64,000 bases of DNA from Allobogoriella deserti (GTDB taxonomy: Bacteria; Actinomycetota; Actinomycetes; Actinomycetales; Actinomycetaceae): NCBI RefSeq assembly GCF_042680605.1, contig NZ_JBHUEE010000005.1, forward strand, positions 263,225-327,224, given 5' to 3'. The position numbers and the translations under genes were made by a program. Below the pieces are notes generated by a model. The model made no database searches and was not told the DNA's origin. It worked only from the letters and a program-made list of their open reading frames with translations. Shown here piece after piece: positions 24,910 to 33,723 of the stretch. How positions within the stretch are numbered: the first letter of the stretch is position 1; the number at the start of each line of letters is the position of its first letter.

Positions 24910-25977
24910 TCAGTAGCCGTCCACGCCGAGGCGGCGGCAGATCTCCACCAGCTCGGGGTGGATGTAGCGCCCGTCCTCCTCGAGGGCCACGCCGTCGACG
25001 TAGATCGACGGAGCGAGGTTCGAGCCGTCCGAGTGGGCCGGTGCCACCCACGGCTCCCCGCCGATCCACGCACCCTTGGTGCCGATGCCGAACTCGACGC
25101 AGCCGAAGACGCGCTCGTCCTCGACGATGCGGCCCGTCGACTTCGTCACGCCCGGGTTGTACCCGAGCGACCAGTGCGCCACGCGGTACATGTTGGGGTC
25201 CTCCTGCGCGGCGAGCCAGGAGCGGTAGACGTCGGCGTCGCGGCCCTGACCGGAGACGTCGGTGACGACGCCGTTCTCGACCGTCAGGGTGATGGGGTTG
25301 CTGACCAGGCCGTTCTCGTCCGGCGGCCAGACCGCGCCGTCGAAGACGATGGTGCCGTTCTGGCTCTCCTCGATCGGGTTCCAGGAGATCTGGCCGGCGA
25401 GCATCACCGACATGCCGGGCTTGTCGGCCGGGATGCCGCGCACGTGGATCGGGCGGTCACCGGTGCGGCCAGTGATGTCCATGCCGTTGCGGGACGTGAT
25501 GCGGATCTGCTCGCCGGCGCTCATCAGCTCCACGAGCTTGTCGCCGAGCTCGCGGACGCCCTGGTAGTCCACCTTGGCGACGGTGTCGACGAGCATCTGC
25601 ACGTCCAGCCCGGTCAGGCACGTGTATCGGGTGCCGCGTTCCATCGCGGCGCGGAAGGCGTTCGAGTGCATGATGTAGCCGAGTTGCAGCTCGATCCACA
25701 CGTCCGCGCCCAGTGCCGCGCCGGCCACGGGTGCCGGCGGTTCGACGGCGGAGACCCACCGGGTCTCGTACCGCACGATCACAGGGTGCGCGCCGACGGC
25801 CTTGGCGGCGCCGCCGAGCAGTTCTGCGACGCGCATGTCGGAGGAGGTGTCGGTGGTGATGAGGACGTTCTCGCCCTCCGTCACGCACATGATCTCCTCG
25901 ATGAGCTTGCGGGCGCCGACGAACGCCTCGAAGGAGAGGTAGTCGCTGCGGGACTCGACGCGGTTGGTGACCTCCAT
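24910..25977 (-). CDS. M29 aminopeptidase / NicX-like metalloprotein
   Basis: 355 residues from ATG 25977 behind AAAGGA; the open frame upstream is a shadow of the OPT gene. It resembles the family that joins M29 aminopeptidases and the Fe enzyme 2,5-dihydroxypyridine dioxygenase. A C-terminal HxD pair (VAPAHSDGS) and an upstream His (YRVAHWSLGYN) match the three metal ligands of NicX; Glu residues between them (CVEFGIGTKGAW) would serve an M29 dinuclear site. Whether it cleaves peptides or oxidises a ring cannot be decided from sequence. The peptide-type neighbours favour a hydrolase. Confidence 0.72.
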   Translation of the reverse strand: MEVTNRVESRSDYLSFEAFVGARKLIEEIMCVTEGENVLITTDTSSDMRVAELLGGAAKAVGAHPVIVRYETRWVSAVEPPAPVAGAALGADVWIELQLGYIMHSNAFRAAMERGTRYTCLTGLDVQMLVDTVAKVDYQGVRELGDKLVELMSAGEQIRITSRNGMDITGRTGDRPIHVRGIPADKPGMSVMLAGQISWNPIEESQNGTIVFDGAVWPPDENGLVSNPITLTVENGVVTDVSGQGRDADVYRSWLAAQEDPNMYRVAHWSLGYNPGVTKSTGRIVEDERVFGCVEFGIGTKGAWIGGEPWVAPAHSDGSNLAPSIYVDGVALEEDGRYIHPELVEICRRLGVDGY

Positions 25978-26036
25978 GGGGTCCTTTCTGGTCGTGCGGT
26001 CAGGAATCGGTGTAGCGGTCGACGGCGGGCGGGCGG

Positions 26037-27731
26037 CTACTGGCGCACGATCGTTCCCATCGAGGCGACGGCGTCGCCGGCGATGAGCCCGGCGCCGACG
26101 AGGGTGAGGTCCTCCTCGGCCTTCGTGCCCTTGGTGTGCCGGACGATGATCCGGATCAGCAGGGCGGCGAAGACGAGCCAGCAGGCGTACGGGGAGGAGA
26201 TGAGCAGGCCGGTGGCGAGCATGACGCCCATCTGCCGGCTCGAGCCGCCCACCGCCTGGATGAGCGCGCCGGGCACGGCCCAGATGAGCAGGTTCGAGAC
26301 GGCGTCGGGGTTGGTCAGCCCGGCTTCGACGGTCTCCGCGAAGACCACGGAGACCGGCGGCAGCAGCCCGTCCTCGAAATAGGACTGCCAGAGCAGGCCC
26401 ACGACGACCAGCGCGACGACGAAGCCGATGATCGCCGAGTAGTACTGCTGCTTGCGGCCGGACATCTCGTAGGCGGAGTAGCCCGGGCTGCGGGAGTGGA
26501 TCCGGCGCAGCACCCACCCGGCCTTGAAGTCGTAACCCATGTCCGCGAACGCCGGGCCGGTGGCGGCGCAGTAGCCGACGAGGACCACGAGCGGGATCTC
26601 CGGCAGGCCGATGACCAGGCCGATGACGAGGAAGATGAGGGTCACGGCGAAGGCCGGGAACCACCCGGAGTGCATGGCCGCCAGGCCGACGATGATCTCG
26701 TGGACGAACGCCGCGACGGCGGCGAACACCACCCACCCGATCAGGGCGGGGACGGACATCTCGGTCGCGATCCCGGAGACGACTGCGAGGAGCACGGCCA
26801 CGACCATGAACAGCACGACGCCGGAGCCCAATCCGCGGCCCAGCTCGCGCGGGCTGCGGGTGTGAGCCTCGGCCGGGTCGGGGCCGGAGCCGGGGCCGAT
26901 CTCGCCCGCGTTGTTCGTGCTCTCCCCGTCGGCCGTCGTCTCCTCGGCGGCCGTGCCGCCGGAGGTCTTGCGGCGGTTGCTCAGGATGACGATCGCCTGG
27001 ACGAGGGCGACGACGCCGGCGCCGATCATGACGCCGTGCGGGATGTAGTTGTCGGAGAGCGAGACGTTCTCCAGCCCGGGGATCACCGGCGAGTACTGAT
27101 TGATCATCAGCCCGACGCCGAACATCAGCAGCGCCACGACGTTGCCGATCAGGGCCACACCCGCGGCGGAACCGCTGAGGCTGAACCAGGCGAGGACCGC
27201 CCCGACGACGCCGGATCCGAGCAGGATCTTCGCCCGCCGGCCACCTTCGTCACCGGCCTTGATGGTCTCCGCAGCCGCGATCCCGGGCGGCCAGGCGGCG
27301 GTGGCGGGCAGGAAGCGGGAGCCGAACGTCTGGTACAGCACCCAGGAGTCCACGGCCAGGCCCGCGGCGGCCCCGACGAGCAGCGGCCAGATGAGGTCCG
27401 CGCGGCCGAACGCCCAGCCGATTGCGATGGGCGTCAGCAGGGCGTTCGCCGCACCGAAGGTGGCCGAGGAGATCGCCGTCTGGGCGAGGTTCTGCCGGTT
27501 CGTGTCCCGGAAGCGGTGGAATCCCCAGATCCCGGCGCGGCCGATGAGCATGGCGACGAGCGCTCCGATGACGGAGGTGTTCGCCGAGATGCCGAGCGTG
27601 GTCACCAGGTGCAGGCCGATGAAGGCGCCGAGCACCGACAGGACGACGGTGACGACGAGGGTGCGCGGTGCGAAGGCGCTCGGGTGGGACGGGGGCGCGG
27701 TCGACGGGGATCGCGTGGTCTCGTGCGACAT
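26037..27731 (-). CDS. OPT-family (oligopeptide) transporter
   Basis: 564 residues with about 13-14 predicted membrane segments in two halves, joined by an acidic Gly/Glu-rich loop around residues 255-295. Segments such as AFADMGYDFKAGW and PGIAAAETIKAG are typical of the bacterial OPT/YSL family. It imports small peptides or peptide-like chelates. Lies between the IclR gene and the peptidase-like genes, the most likely entry route for their substrate. Confidence 0.82.
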   Translation of the reverse strand: MSHETTRSPSTAPPSHPSAFAPRTLVVTVVLSVLGAFIGLHLVTTLGISANTSVIGALVAMLIGRAGIWGFHRFRDTNRQNLAQTAISSATFGAANALLTPIAIGWAFGRADLIWPLLVGAAAGLAVDSWVLYQTFGSRFLPATAAWPPGIAAAETIKAGDEGGRRAKILLGSGVVGAVLAWFSLSGSAAGVALIGNVVALLMFGVGLMINQYSPVIPGLENVSLSDNYIPHGVMIGAGVVALVQAIVILSNRRKTSGGTAAEETTADGESTNNAGEIGPGSGPDPAEAHTRSPRELGRGLGSGVVLFMVVAVLLAVVSGIATEMSVPALIGWVVFAAVAAFVHEIIVGLAAMHSGWFPAFAVTLIFLVIGLVIGLPEIPLVVLVGYCAATGPAFADMGYDFKAGWVLRRIHSRSPGYSAYEMSGRKQQYYSAIIGFVVALVVVGLLWQSYFEDGLLPPVSVVFAETVEAGLTNPDAVSNLLIWAVPGALIQAVGGSSRQMGVMLATGLLISSPYACWLVFAALLIRIIVRHTKGTKAEEDLTLVGAGLIAGDAVASMGTIVRQ

Positions 27732-27771
27732 GGTGAGTCTCTCGATTCCTGCGTGCTGAGGGGCACGCGGG

Positions 27772-28518
27772 TCAGGGGTGGAGGGTCTCCCCGATCCGAG
27801 CGGCGCCGGCGAGGACCGCGGCGACGATCTCGTCCGTGGTCCGGCGCATGTACTCGGGGGGCCCGAGGACGCTGACGGAGCCGAAGACCGTGCCGTCGCG
27901 CAGCACGGGTGCGGCGACCGCCATGACGCGGGCGTCGAACTCGCCCTCGGTGATGGCGTAGCCGTCCTCGCGCACCTGCTTGTGGCGGGCGCGCAGGTCG
28001 GTCACCGTCTCCTCCTCCGGCTGGTGGCCGTCGGCGCCGAGCAGGTCGGCGGGGGAGACGGTGGGGTGGAACGCGAAGATCGCGTGTCCGGTGGCGCCCT
28101 GGTGGCCCGGGTAGGACCGGCCCAGAGCGGTGGCGTAGCGGACCATCCCGGGCCCTTCGCAGGCTGCGATGGTGCGGTAGCGGTAGCCGTCGGGCACGCA
28201 CACCACGGTCGACTCGCCGGTGGCGGCCGCGAGGTCCTCCAGGTGCGGTTCCAGCTGGTGGCGCACGCCGGGGCTGCGCTCGGCGCGGTGGCCGAGCTGG
28301 ACCAACGCCGGGCCGAGCGTGTAGCGGCGGCTGGCCGGATCCATCACGGTGAACCCGTGCAGGGCGAGCGTGGCCAGCATGCGGTGCACCTGGGACTTGT
28401 CCATGCCGAGCTCGGCGGCCAGCTCGGTCACGCCCCGTGAGGGACGGTCCTCCGAGAAGGCGCGCAGCACCTGCAGGGCGCGGCTGACGGTGAGGAGTTC
28501 ACCGGGGCGGGCAGGCAT
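27772..28518 (-). CDS. IclR-family transcriptional regulator of the peptide module
   Basis: 248 residues; ATG 28518 has GGAGG 6 nt upstream. Winged helix at residues 1-75 (GVTELAAELGMDKSQVHRML) and IclR effector domain (VCVPDGYRYRTI, GATGHAIFAF). It is the first gene of the run towards 22895 and carries a perfect palindrome just upstream, so it probably regulates itself along with the downstream genes. Confidence 0.9.
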   Translation of the reverse strand: MPARPGELLTVSRALQVLRAFSEDRPSRGVTELAAELGMDKSQVHRMLATLALHGFTVMDPASRRYTLGPALVQLGHRAERSPGVRHQLEPHLEDLAAATGESTVVCVPDGYRYRTIAACEGPGMVRYATALGRSYPGHQGATGHAIFAFHPTVSPADLLGADGHQPEEETVTDLRARHKQVREDGYAITEGEFDARVMAVAAPVLRDGTVFGSVSVLGPPEYMRRTTDEIVAAVLAGAARIGETLHP

Positions 28519-28538
28519 GGAACCTCCGTTGCGATGTG

Positions 28539-28558
28539 CGGGACGACTGTCCCGATAT
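28539..28558. promoter_or_regulatory. Palindrome and shared motif upstream of IclR
   Basis: CGGGAC-GACT-GTCCCG (28539-28554) is a perfect inverted repeat 21 bp before the IclR start. Overlapping it, 28547-28558 reads CTGTCCCGATAT; the near-identical CTGTTCCGATAT occurs at 30389-30400 before PepE, suggesting common control of both transcription units. Confidence 0.5.
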
Positions 28559-28602
28559 CAGTACCGTGTCATGGCTCGTGTGACGTCGGTATGACGTGGC
28601 GG

Positions 28603-28640
28603 GTGCCCGGCGGCGGCGATGGTGCGGCACCGCCGGGCAC
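28603..28640 (-). terminator. Strong GC hairpin downstream of DUF1177
   Basis: GTGCCCGGCGG and CCGCCGGGCAC pair perfectly (11 bp) around a 16-nt loop, 11 bp after the DUF1177 stop. There is no T tract; high-GC actinobacteria often use such hairpins. It separates the PepE-DUF1177 unit from the IclR-led unit. Confidence 0.6.
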
Positions 28641-28650
28641 GGGACCTGGG

Positions 28651-29595
28651 TCAGCGGCCGGCCGTCTGCAGGTGCGTCGCGGGCCCGTAGAGTTCGACGA
28701 GACGGGCGTACTCCTCGGTGTCGTGGAAGGCCAGGGAGCCGGCGCCGAACCGCTTGGCCACCTCCAGGGCGTAGCCGGCCGCCAGGGCGATGTCCGTCTC
28801 GTGGCTGGCACCCGTGGCCGAGCCGGCGACCGCGGTCTCGGTGGTCAGGGCGACTCCGACCACGGGAACGTCGGCGGCGACCGCCGGCTGGAGGATCGAG
28901 TTGATGTGGTACAGGCCGTTGCTGTACGGGGTGATGTCCTGGGTGGAGAGCGGGAACACCTGGGCGGCGATACCGCACACCGTCTCGTAGACCGCCACCA
29001 GATCCGGGCTGACCGGGAGGATGTACCCCTGGCGGACGGTGGGGGAGATGGCGATGCCGCGGTGGTTGATGACCCGGTTGCCCTTGGTGGTGTCGATGGA
29101 GACGATCGCGTCCATCTCCGGCAGGACCTCGTTGGTGTTCATGGCGTCCATGTCCACCGGGGAGTCCATGAACGGCACCGGGTCGTGCGGGCGCGTCGGC
29201 GCGGTCGGGCACACGTGGGTGCCGACGACGACGTCGCCCGGCAGCTGGTCGCCGCGCCGCAACATGTCCAGCAGCTTGGCGGCCAACGAGAGGGCCGCGG
29301 TGGCGCCGTCGCCGTCCGAGACGTAACCGATGAGCTCCGGGCGCGCGCCGATGCCGCCCAGCCGCCCGACGACGCCGAGGGTTGGCGCGTCCCCGCCGGT
29401 GCTCTTGCCGCGCGAGCCGGGCACCGTCACGGTGACGAAGTCGGTGCTGCCCTTCTCGCCGGTGACCGTGGTGGAGGTAAGGGTCACGTCGCCGACGCGG
29501 CCGCCTGCGATCTCGCGCAGCGCCGAGACGACGGCGTCACCGCTGGCGGCGGGGTCGTCGAGGAGGTCGAGGGTGTGCAGGACGTGATTGAGCAT
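28651..29595 (-). CDS. DUF1177 family protein
   Basis: 314 residues; ATG 29595 behind GGAAGGA. Recognised as DUF1177 from its overall pattern: GTHVCPTAPTRPHDPVPF, DSPVDMDAMN and DTTKGNRVINH, with His and Asp residues in GTHVCP and ASHETD that could bind a metal. No function is established. 13 nt downstream of PepE and followed by a strong hairpin. I infer a hydrolase-like or binding role in the peptide pathway, only from neighbours. Confidence 0.8.
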   Translation of the reverse strand: MLNHVLHTLDLLDDPAASGDAVVSALREIAGGRVGDVTLTSTTVTGEKGSTDFVTVTVPGSRGKSTGGDAPTLGVVGRLGGIGARPELIGYVSDGDGATAALSLAAKLLDMLRRGDQLPGDVVVGTHVCPTAPTRPHDPVPFMDSPVDMDAMNTNEVLPEMDAIVSIDTTKGNRVINHRGIAISPTVRQGYILPVSPDLVAVYETVCGIAAQVFPLSTQDITPYSNGLYHINSILQPAVAADVPVVGVALTTETAVAGSATGASHETDIALAAGYALEVAKRFGAGSLAFHDTEEYARLVELYGPATHLQTAGR

Positions 29596-29608
29596 GGGGT
29601 CCTTCCGT

Positions 29609-30307
29609 TCAGCGGAGCAGGTGGCTCAGGTCGGTTCCGGTCGCGATCTCGGTGGGCTGGCCATCACGGGCGAAGAAGCGGGCGCCGGTCGGTTCGCCCT
29701 CGAGGGTGAGGGTGTCGCCGCGGCGGCGGAGCCAGGTTCCCTCTCGCATGCCGAGCACCGGTCCGGGGTTCTCCTCGAGGAACTGCAGGAGTCGCAGCTC
29801 GCGGGTCTCGCCCTGGTGGGTCGAGGTGGGATCGGGATCGAGGTAGTGCGGGTTGATCTGGAACGGGACCAGCTCGAGGGTCCGGAACGACGGGGGCTCG
29901 ACGATCGGCATGTCGTTGGTGGTGCGCAGCGACGGCGTCGCCACGTTGGTCCCAGCGGAGGAGCCGAGGTAGGCGGCACCGCCGAAGACCGCGTCGCGGA
30001 TGGCGCTGATCAGGCCGCGGCGGTGCAGGTTGTCGGCGAGCCGGAAGGTGTTGCCACCGCCGACGAAGACGGCGGGTGCGCCCTTGACCAGGCTCGCCGG
30101 ATCTCCGGTGTGGGCGCCGGTGACCGTGATGCCGAGGGGTTCCAGAGCGCCGGCGACCTGGGCGGTGTACGCGTCGTGGTCGGCCAGCGCGTACGGGACG
30201 AAGACGATCTGACGCGCGCCGTCGAGCACGTCCACGATCGCTTCCCGGGCGTGCTCGAGATAGCCCTTGCCCGGTGCGCTCGAGTTGGACAGGAGGAGCA
30301 GGTTCAT
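29609..30307 (-). CDS. pepE: Dipeptidase E-like peptidase (S51)
   Basis: 232 residues from ATG 30307 with GGAGATG upstream. Begins MNLLLLSNSSAPGKGYLEHA, as PepE does; nucleophile Ser in YLGSSAGTNVA near residue 117, and FVGGGNTFRLA is the conserved glycine-rich turn. Family members cleave Asp-Xaa dipeptides. INPHYLDPD contains the family His. First gene of the minus-strand module; a long divergent gap with regulatory motifs precedes it. Confidence 0.85.
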   Translation of the reverse strand: MNLLLLSNSSAPGKGYLEHAREAIVDVLDGARQIVFVPYALADHDAYTAQVAGALEPLGITVTGAHTGDPASLVKGAPAVFVGGGNTFRLADNLHRRGLISAIRDAVFGGAAYLGSSAGTNVATPSLRTTNDMPIVEPPSFRTLELVPFQINPHYLDPDPTSTHQGETRELRLLQFLEENPGPVLGMREGTWLRRRGDTLTLEGEPTGARFFARDGQPTEIATGTDLSHLLR

Positions 30308-30388
30308 CACATCTCCGTGCGGTCGGTGACCAAAGTGGCGGGGCCAATGGCGGCCCACGATGCTCCTCATCACCGCGACTGCGTAGCC

Positions 30389-30428
30389 CTGTTCCGATAT
30401 GTGAGCCACTCGTTGCAGTTAACGCAAC
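30389..30428. promoter_or_regulatory. Candidate control region of the PepE-DUF1177 unit
   Basis: CTGTTCCGATAT at 30389-30400 repeats the motif next to the IclR start. A second element at 30412-30428, GTTGC-AGTTAAC-GCAAC, has perfect 5-bp arms around an AT-rich core. Both lie in the 229-bp gap between PepE (minus) and the membrane protein (plus). Confidence 0.4.
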
Positions 30429-30536
30429 CGTAACGCGGTGCTGCCGGCGGGCCCGTTCGTCGCTCGGACGGGCGTGTGCCCAGGTCAGCGCGCAGGCGAT
30501 GGTGGCGGGCAGGCGGCTGCCGATAGCGTCCGCGAG

Positions 30537-31415
30537 ATGACACATCAGCAGGGGGCAGATCAGCCGTTCGCGCCGCAGCAGGGTCCGCCGTCGGGTCCGC
30601 CGGTGTGGCACTCACAGAGCGCGCCGGCGCCGTGGGGTAGCGGCGGGCGGGACCGCTCGGCACCGTGGGCGATAGCGGGTGTGATCGTCCTGGCCGCGAG
30701 CATGTGGTCGGGCGTGCTGCAGGAACTCGTGCTGCGCGACCTTGATTTCGGGTTCACTCAGCACAACGTCTTCTGGGTGATGGCCACGGCCGGCGTGTGG
30801 GCGACCGCGGCCTGGGGCGCCGCGGCCGCGATCGCCAGGTCCGGCGCGGTCCTTGTGATCGCGACCGTGGCCGGCGGCCTCCACCTGCTGACGTTCGCCG
30901 TCATCATCGTGGTGCAGACGGTGCTGGGGGCCTACGAGGAGCTCGTGATCGAATCGTTCCGCGGTCTCGCGCTCGTGGCTGCGTCGATGGTGGCGGTCGT
31001 GCTGGGTTTCCTCGCGTGGCGGCGTGATCGTGCCGGCCGATCATCCGCGGTCCTCGCCGTACCCGGCCTGCTGCTCGCGCTGGCTGCGACTGTGGCGAGC
31101 GACCTGGCCCGGTTGATCGAGTTCGGCACCGAGGGGGATGCGCTGTGGCTGCTGGCCACCCAGAGCTACACGCTGGTCTTCTTCGTGACCATGCTGCTGC
31201 TCGGGTTGCGATCGGCGGTGACGCGATGGATCGCCGTGGCGGCGGCGCTCACCGGACTCGTGCTGCACGGCTCCGGGCTGATCCGTATCGCCGGGGACGG
31301 CGCAACTCCCGCCGTCGTCCTGATCGCGCAGGGCCTGTACACCGTCGCGTACCTTGTCGCGGCGGTATGCGGCGTGGTCGCCGCGCTGCGGACCCGCAGG
31401 TCGGGCAGGGTGTAG
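30537..31415 (+). CDS. Hypothetical integral membrane protein
   Basis: 292 residues from ATG 30537 (MTHQQGADQPFAPQQ). A 40-residue Gln/Pro/Gly-rich cytoplasmic head precedes about 8 predicted membrane segments (WAIAGVIVLAASMWSGVL, and so on). No conserved polar motif was recognised. Such proline-rich heads on small membrane proteins are common in actinobacteria. Single gene, function unknown. Confidence 0.7.
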   Translation: MTHQQGADQPFAPQQGPPSGPPVWHSQSAPAPWGSGGRDRSAPWAIAGVIVLAASMWSGVLQELVLRDLDFGFTQHNVFWVMATAGVWATAAWGAAAAIARSGAVLVIATVAGGLHLLTFAVIIVVQTVLGAYEELVIESFRGLALVAASMVAVVLGFLAWRRDRAGRSSAVLAVPGLLLALAATVASDLARLIEFGTEGDALWLLATQSYTLVFFVTMLLLGLRSAVTRWIAVAAALTGLVLHGSGLIRIAGDGATPAVVLIAQGLYTVAYLVAAVCGVVAALRTRRSGRV

Positions 31416-31536
31416 CGCCTTCGGACGGATGCGGCAGGCCCGGCCGGTCCGACGCCGGAGGCGCTGGCGGTCCGATGCCGCAGGCCCGTAGGCCGGGCTG
31501 CGCGTGGAGCGCGGCCCGCCGGCCTGGCGCCGCCAC

Positions 31537-32511
31537 TCAGGACGTCAGGGCGCCCGTCCGTTCCGGGACGGCGACGCCGGCACTGCCGATACCGGACATG
31601 CGCGCCTGGACGCCGCTGTCCCGCAGAAGCTCCAGCCCGACCGCCGCGCGACGGACACGCTCGATCCCCAGACGGACGTTGAGGTCCTCGAGATGATGTC
31701 CGCTCGGGTAGACGTCCGCGTGGTTGCGTAGTCCGAACTTGAGATAGACGGGCGCGAGAACACGGACGAACCCGGGGACCTCCTGGTGCCGGATGAATCC
31801 ACCGAGGGTGTCCGGGGACTCGACGTACATGTCGATCGGGACGGACGTCGTCGTGCGGATGCCGGCGAGCTTGTTCATCGGCAGGCCCGGCGGCACGTTG
31901 ATGGAGCCGGCCCCGAGGCGCTCGAGCTGGGCGGCGGAGACCGGGTTGGGCGCCATGAGCTGGACCGAGACCTTGAGGACGAAGTCCGGGGACAGGACGC
32001 CCTCCGCCTTCATCGCCGAGGCGACCTCGAGGAGGCCCTCGTCGGCGACGAGCGCGCCCCGCACGCCGAGCTCGTTGGCGCGGATCAGGTCCGCCATCGC
32101 GTAGACGAGCTGATCCGTGCCCTCGTGCCGCGCGCCCAGGATCGCGCCCGTGGGCGTGCGAGCCTGCGCGCTCGGGTCCCAGCCGGCACGCGGGCCGACG
32201 AAGAGGCTGAGCTCGATCTGTCGGTCGCGGCAGATCTCGGCCATCGCGCGGATGTCCTGCTCCAGGGTGAGGGCGATGCCGGACCCCGAGGAGACCCGAT
32301 GGACGGGTACCTCGAGCCGGTCCGCCTCGGCGAGCACCGCCTCCAGGCACCGGGGCCCTTCCACGCTGGGGATCTCGACCCGGTAGTGGCCGCCGTCGGG
32401 AAACGTCTTGCCGGACTCCGGGACGGAAGCCTCGTCCTGCGGGTATCCGAGCGCCCCGAGGAAACGGCGCGCGATCTGCTCACGAGGCATGGTCGTGCTG
32501 TCGGTTACCAA
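31537..32511 (-). CDS. Unrecognised TIM-barrel-like enzyme paired with the dehydratase
   Basis: 324 residues if it starts at TTG 32511, which has GGAGG 8 nt upstream and overlaps the preceding stop (TTGGTAA); ATG 32490 is the alternative. I do not recognise the family with certainty. Repeated beta-alpha pattern (ELSLFVGPRAGW, GVRGALVADEG, VLKVSVQLMAPNP, SVPIDMYVESPD) suggests a TIM barrel, and Glu, Lys and Asp at strand ends could form an aldolase- or U32-like site. As translational partner of a sugar-acid dehydratase it may cleave or isomerise the 2-keto-3-deoxy product. Inference only. Confidence 0.62.
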   Translation of the reverse strand: MVTDSTTMPREQIARRFLGALGYPQDEASVPESGKTFPDGGHYRVEIPSVEGPRCLEAVLAEADRLEVPVHRVSSGSGIALTLEQDIRAMAEICRDRQIELSLFVGPRAGWDPSAQARTPTGAILGARHEGTDQLVYAMADLIRANELGVRGALVADEGLLEVASAMKAEGVLSPDFVLKVSVQLMAPNPVSAAQLERLGAGSINVPPGLPMNKLAGIRTTTSVPIDMYVESPDTLGGFIRHQEVPGFVRVLAPVYLKFGLRNHADVYPSGHHLEDLNVRLGIERVRRAAVGLELLRDSGVQARMSGIGSAGVAVPERTGALTS

Positions 32512-33662
32512 GGAAGTAGTCCTCCATCTGTGTGATCGCGCCAGGTCGGGAGCGTCCATCCGCCGTCGAATTCCGGCTCGTCCTGCGGCCGGTCCAGCAG
32601 CTCCATCCCGAGGCCGGGCCCGGTCGGCAACTCGACGTAGCCGTCGCGTACCTCGAACGGCGTCGCCACCACGCCCTCGCCGAGGAACTGCTGCTCCTGG
32701 GCGACGAAGGAGGGGACGGTGGCGGTGAGGTGGACGCTTGCGGCGAGGTTGACCGGGCCGAGCGGGTTGTGCGGTGCGAACCCGGCGTAGTACGTCTCGC
32801 CGAGAGCGGCGATCTTGCGTCCTTCGCTGATCCCGCCGCAGTGCGCGAGGTCCGGCTGGAGCACGCTCGCGGCGCCCCGCTCAAGGACGTCGCGGAACTG
32901 CCACCGGGTGAACAGCCGCTCGCCGGTCGCGATCGGCACGGGCGACTTCTCCGCGATCCGCGCCATGGCGGGGACGTTCTCCGGGAGGCAGGGTTCCTCG
33001 ACGAACATCGGCTGGTACTCGGCGATCTGCTGGATGACGGCCAGCGCGACGTCGGGCGTGGCCCGGCCGTGGAAGTCGATCGCGATGTCGACGTCGTCGC
33101 CGACCGCCTCGCGCAGAGCCCGGAACCGCTCTCCCTGCCACCGCACGTATGCCCGGCTCTCGATCTGCCGTGCGGGCCCGGGCAGCGCCGTCTTGATCAT
33201 CGTGAAGCCGTCGGCCGCGGCCTGCCGCGCCCGCTGGGTCAGCAGCTCGATGTGACGGTCACCCTGGTCCAGCGTGAACGGTCCGTGGTCCTCGACCTGG
33301 ACGTGCTGGTACAGCCGGATCCGCTCACGCACCGCGCCGCCGAGGAGCGCGTGCACCGGCGCGTCGTGATGCTTGCCGAGGATGTCCCACAGTGCCTGGT
33401 CGACGGCGGACATCGCGCTGGCGAGGATCGAACCGCTCGGATAGAACGTTCCGCGGTACAGCTCGTGCCAGATCTTCTCGATCCGCCGCGGATCCTGACC
33501 GATGAGATAGTCGGAGAATTCGCGTAGGGCGACCTCGACCACCCGTGCCTTGCCCTCCAGGCAGGCCTCACCGATGCCGACGATGTGCTCGTCCGAGGTG
33601 TGAACCTTGAGGAAGGAGTACTTGGGAGCGACGTGGACGACCTCGAGTCGCGTGATCTTCAT
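32505..33662 (-). CDS. Enolase-superfamily sugar-acid dehydratase (galactonate dehydratase-like)
   Basis: 385 residues from ATG 33662. Mandelate-racemase/muconate-lactonising fold: capping domain 1-120, barrel 130-385. Metal ligands in order: D in DIAIDFHGRAT, E in FVEEPCLPEN, and E in PIATGERLFTRW. H in DFHGR is the base placed as in D-galactonate dehydratase, and the second His is in FAPHNPLGPVN. It should dehydrate an aldonic acid to a 2-keto-3-deoxy acid. Downstream of an ABC importer and coupled to 31537-32511. Confidence 0.87.
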   Translation of the reverse strand: MKITRLEVVHVAPKYSFLKVHTSDEHIVGIGEACLEGKARVVEVALREFSDYLIGQDPRRIEKIWHELYRGTFYPSGSILASAMSAVDQALWDILGKHHDAPVHALLGGAVRERIRLYQHVQVEDHGPFTLDQGDRHIELLTQRARQAAADGFTMIKTALPGPARQIESRAYVRWQGERFRALREAVGDDVDIAIDFHGRATPDVALAVIQQIAEYQPMFVEEPCLPENVPAMARIAEKSPVPIATGERLFTRWQFRDVLERGAASVLQPDLAHCGGISEGRKIAALGETYYAGFAPHNPLGPVNLAASVHLTATVPSFVAQEQQFLGEGVVATPFEVRDGYVELPTGPGLGMELLDRPQDEPEFDGGWTLPTWRDHTDGGLLPW

Positions 33663-33723
33663 CAATTCACCATTCGTCGTTTCTCTGCCGAGCCTTGTGC
33701 CCGGCCGGTCGCGGGCGTGCGCC

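Noticed and set aside
26136..27875. Open frame of 579 codons on the plus strand
   Set aside because: Antisense of the OPT transporter; no motif and highly charged.
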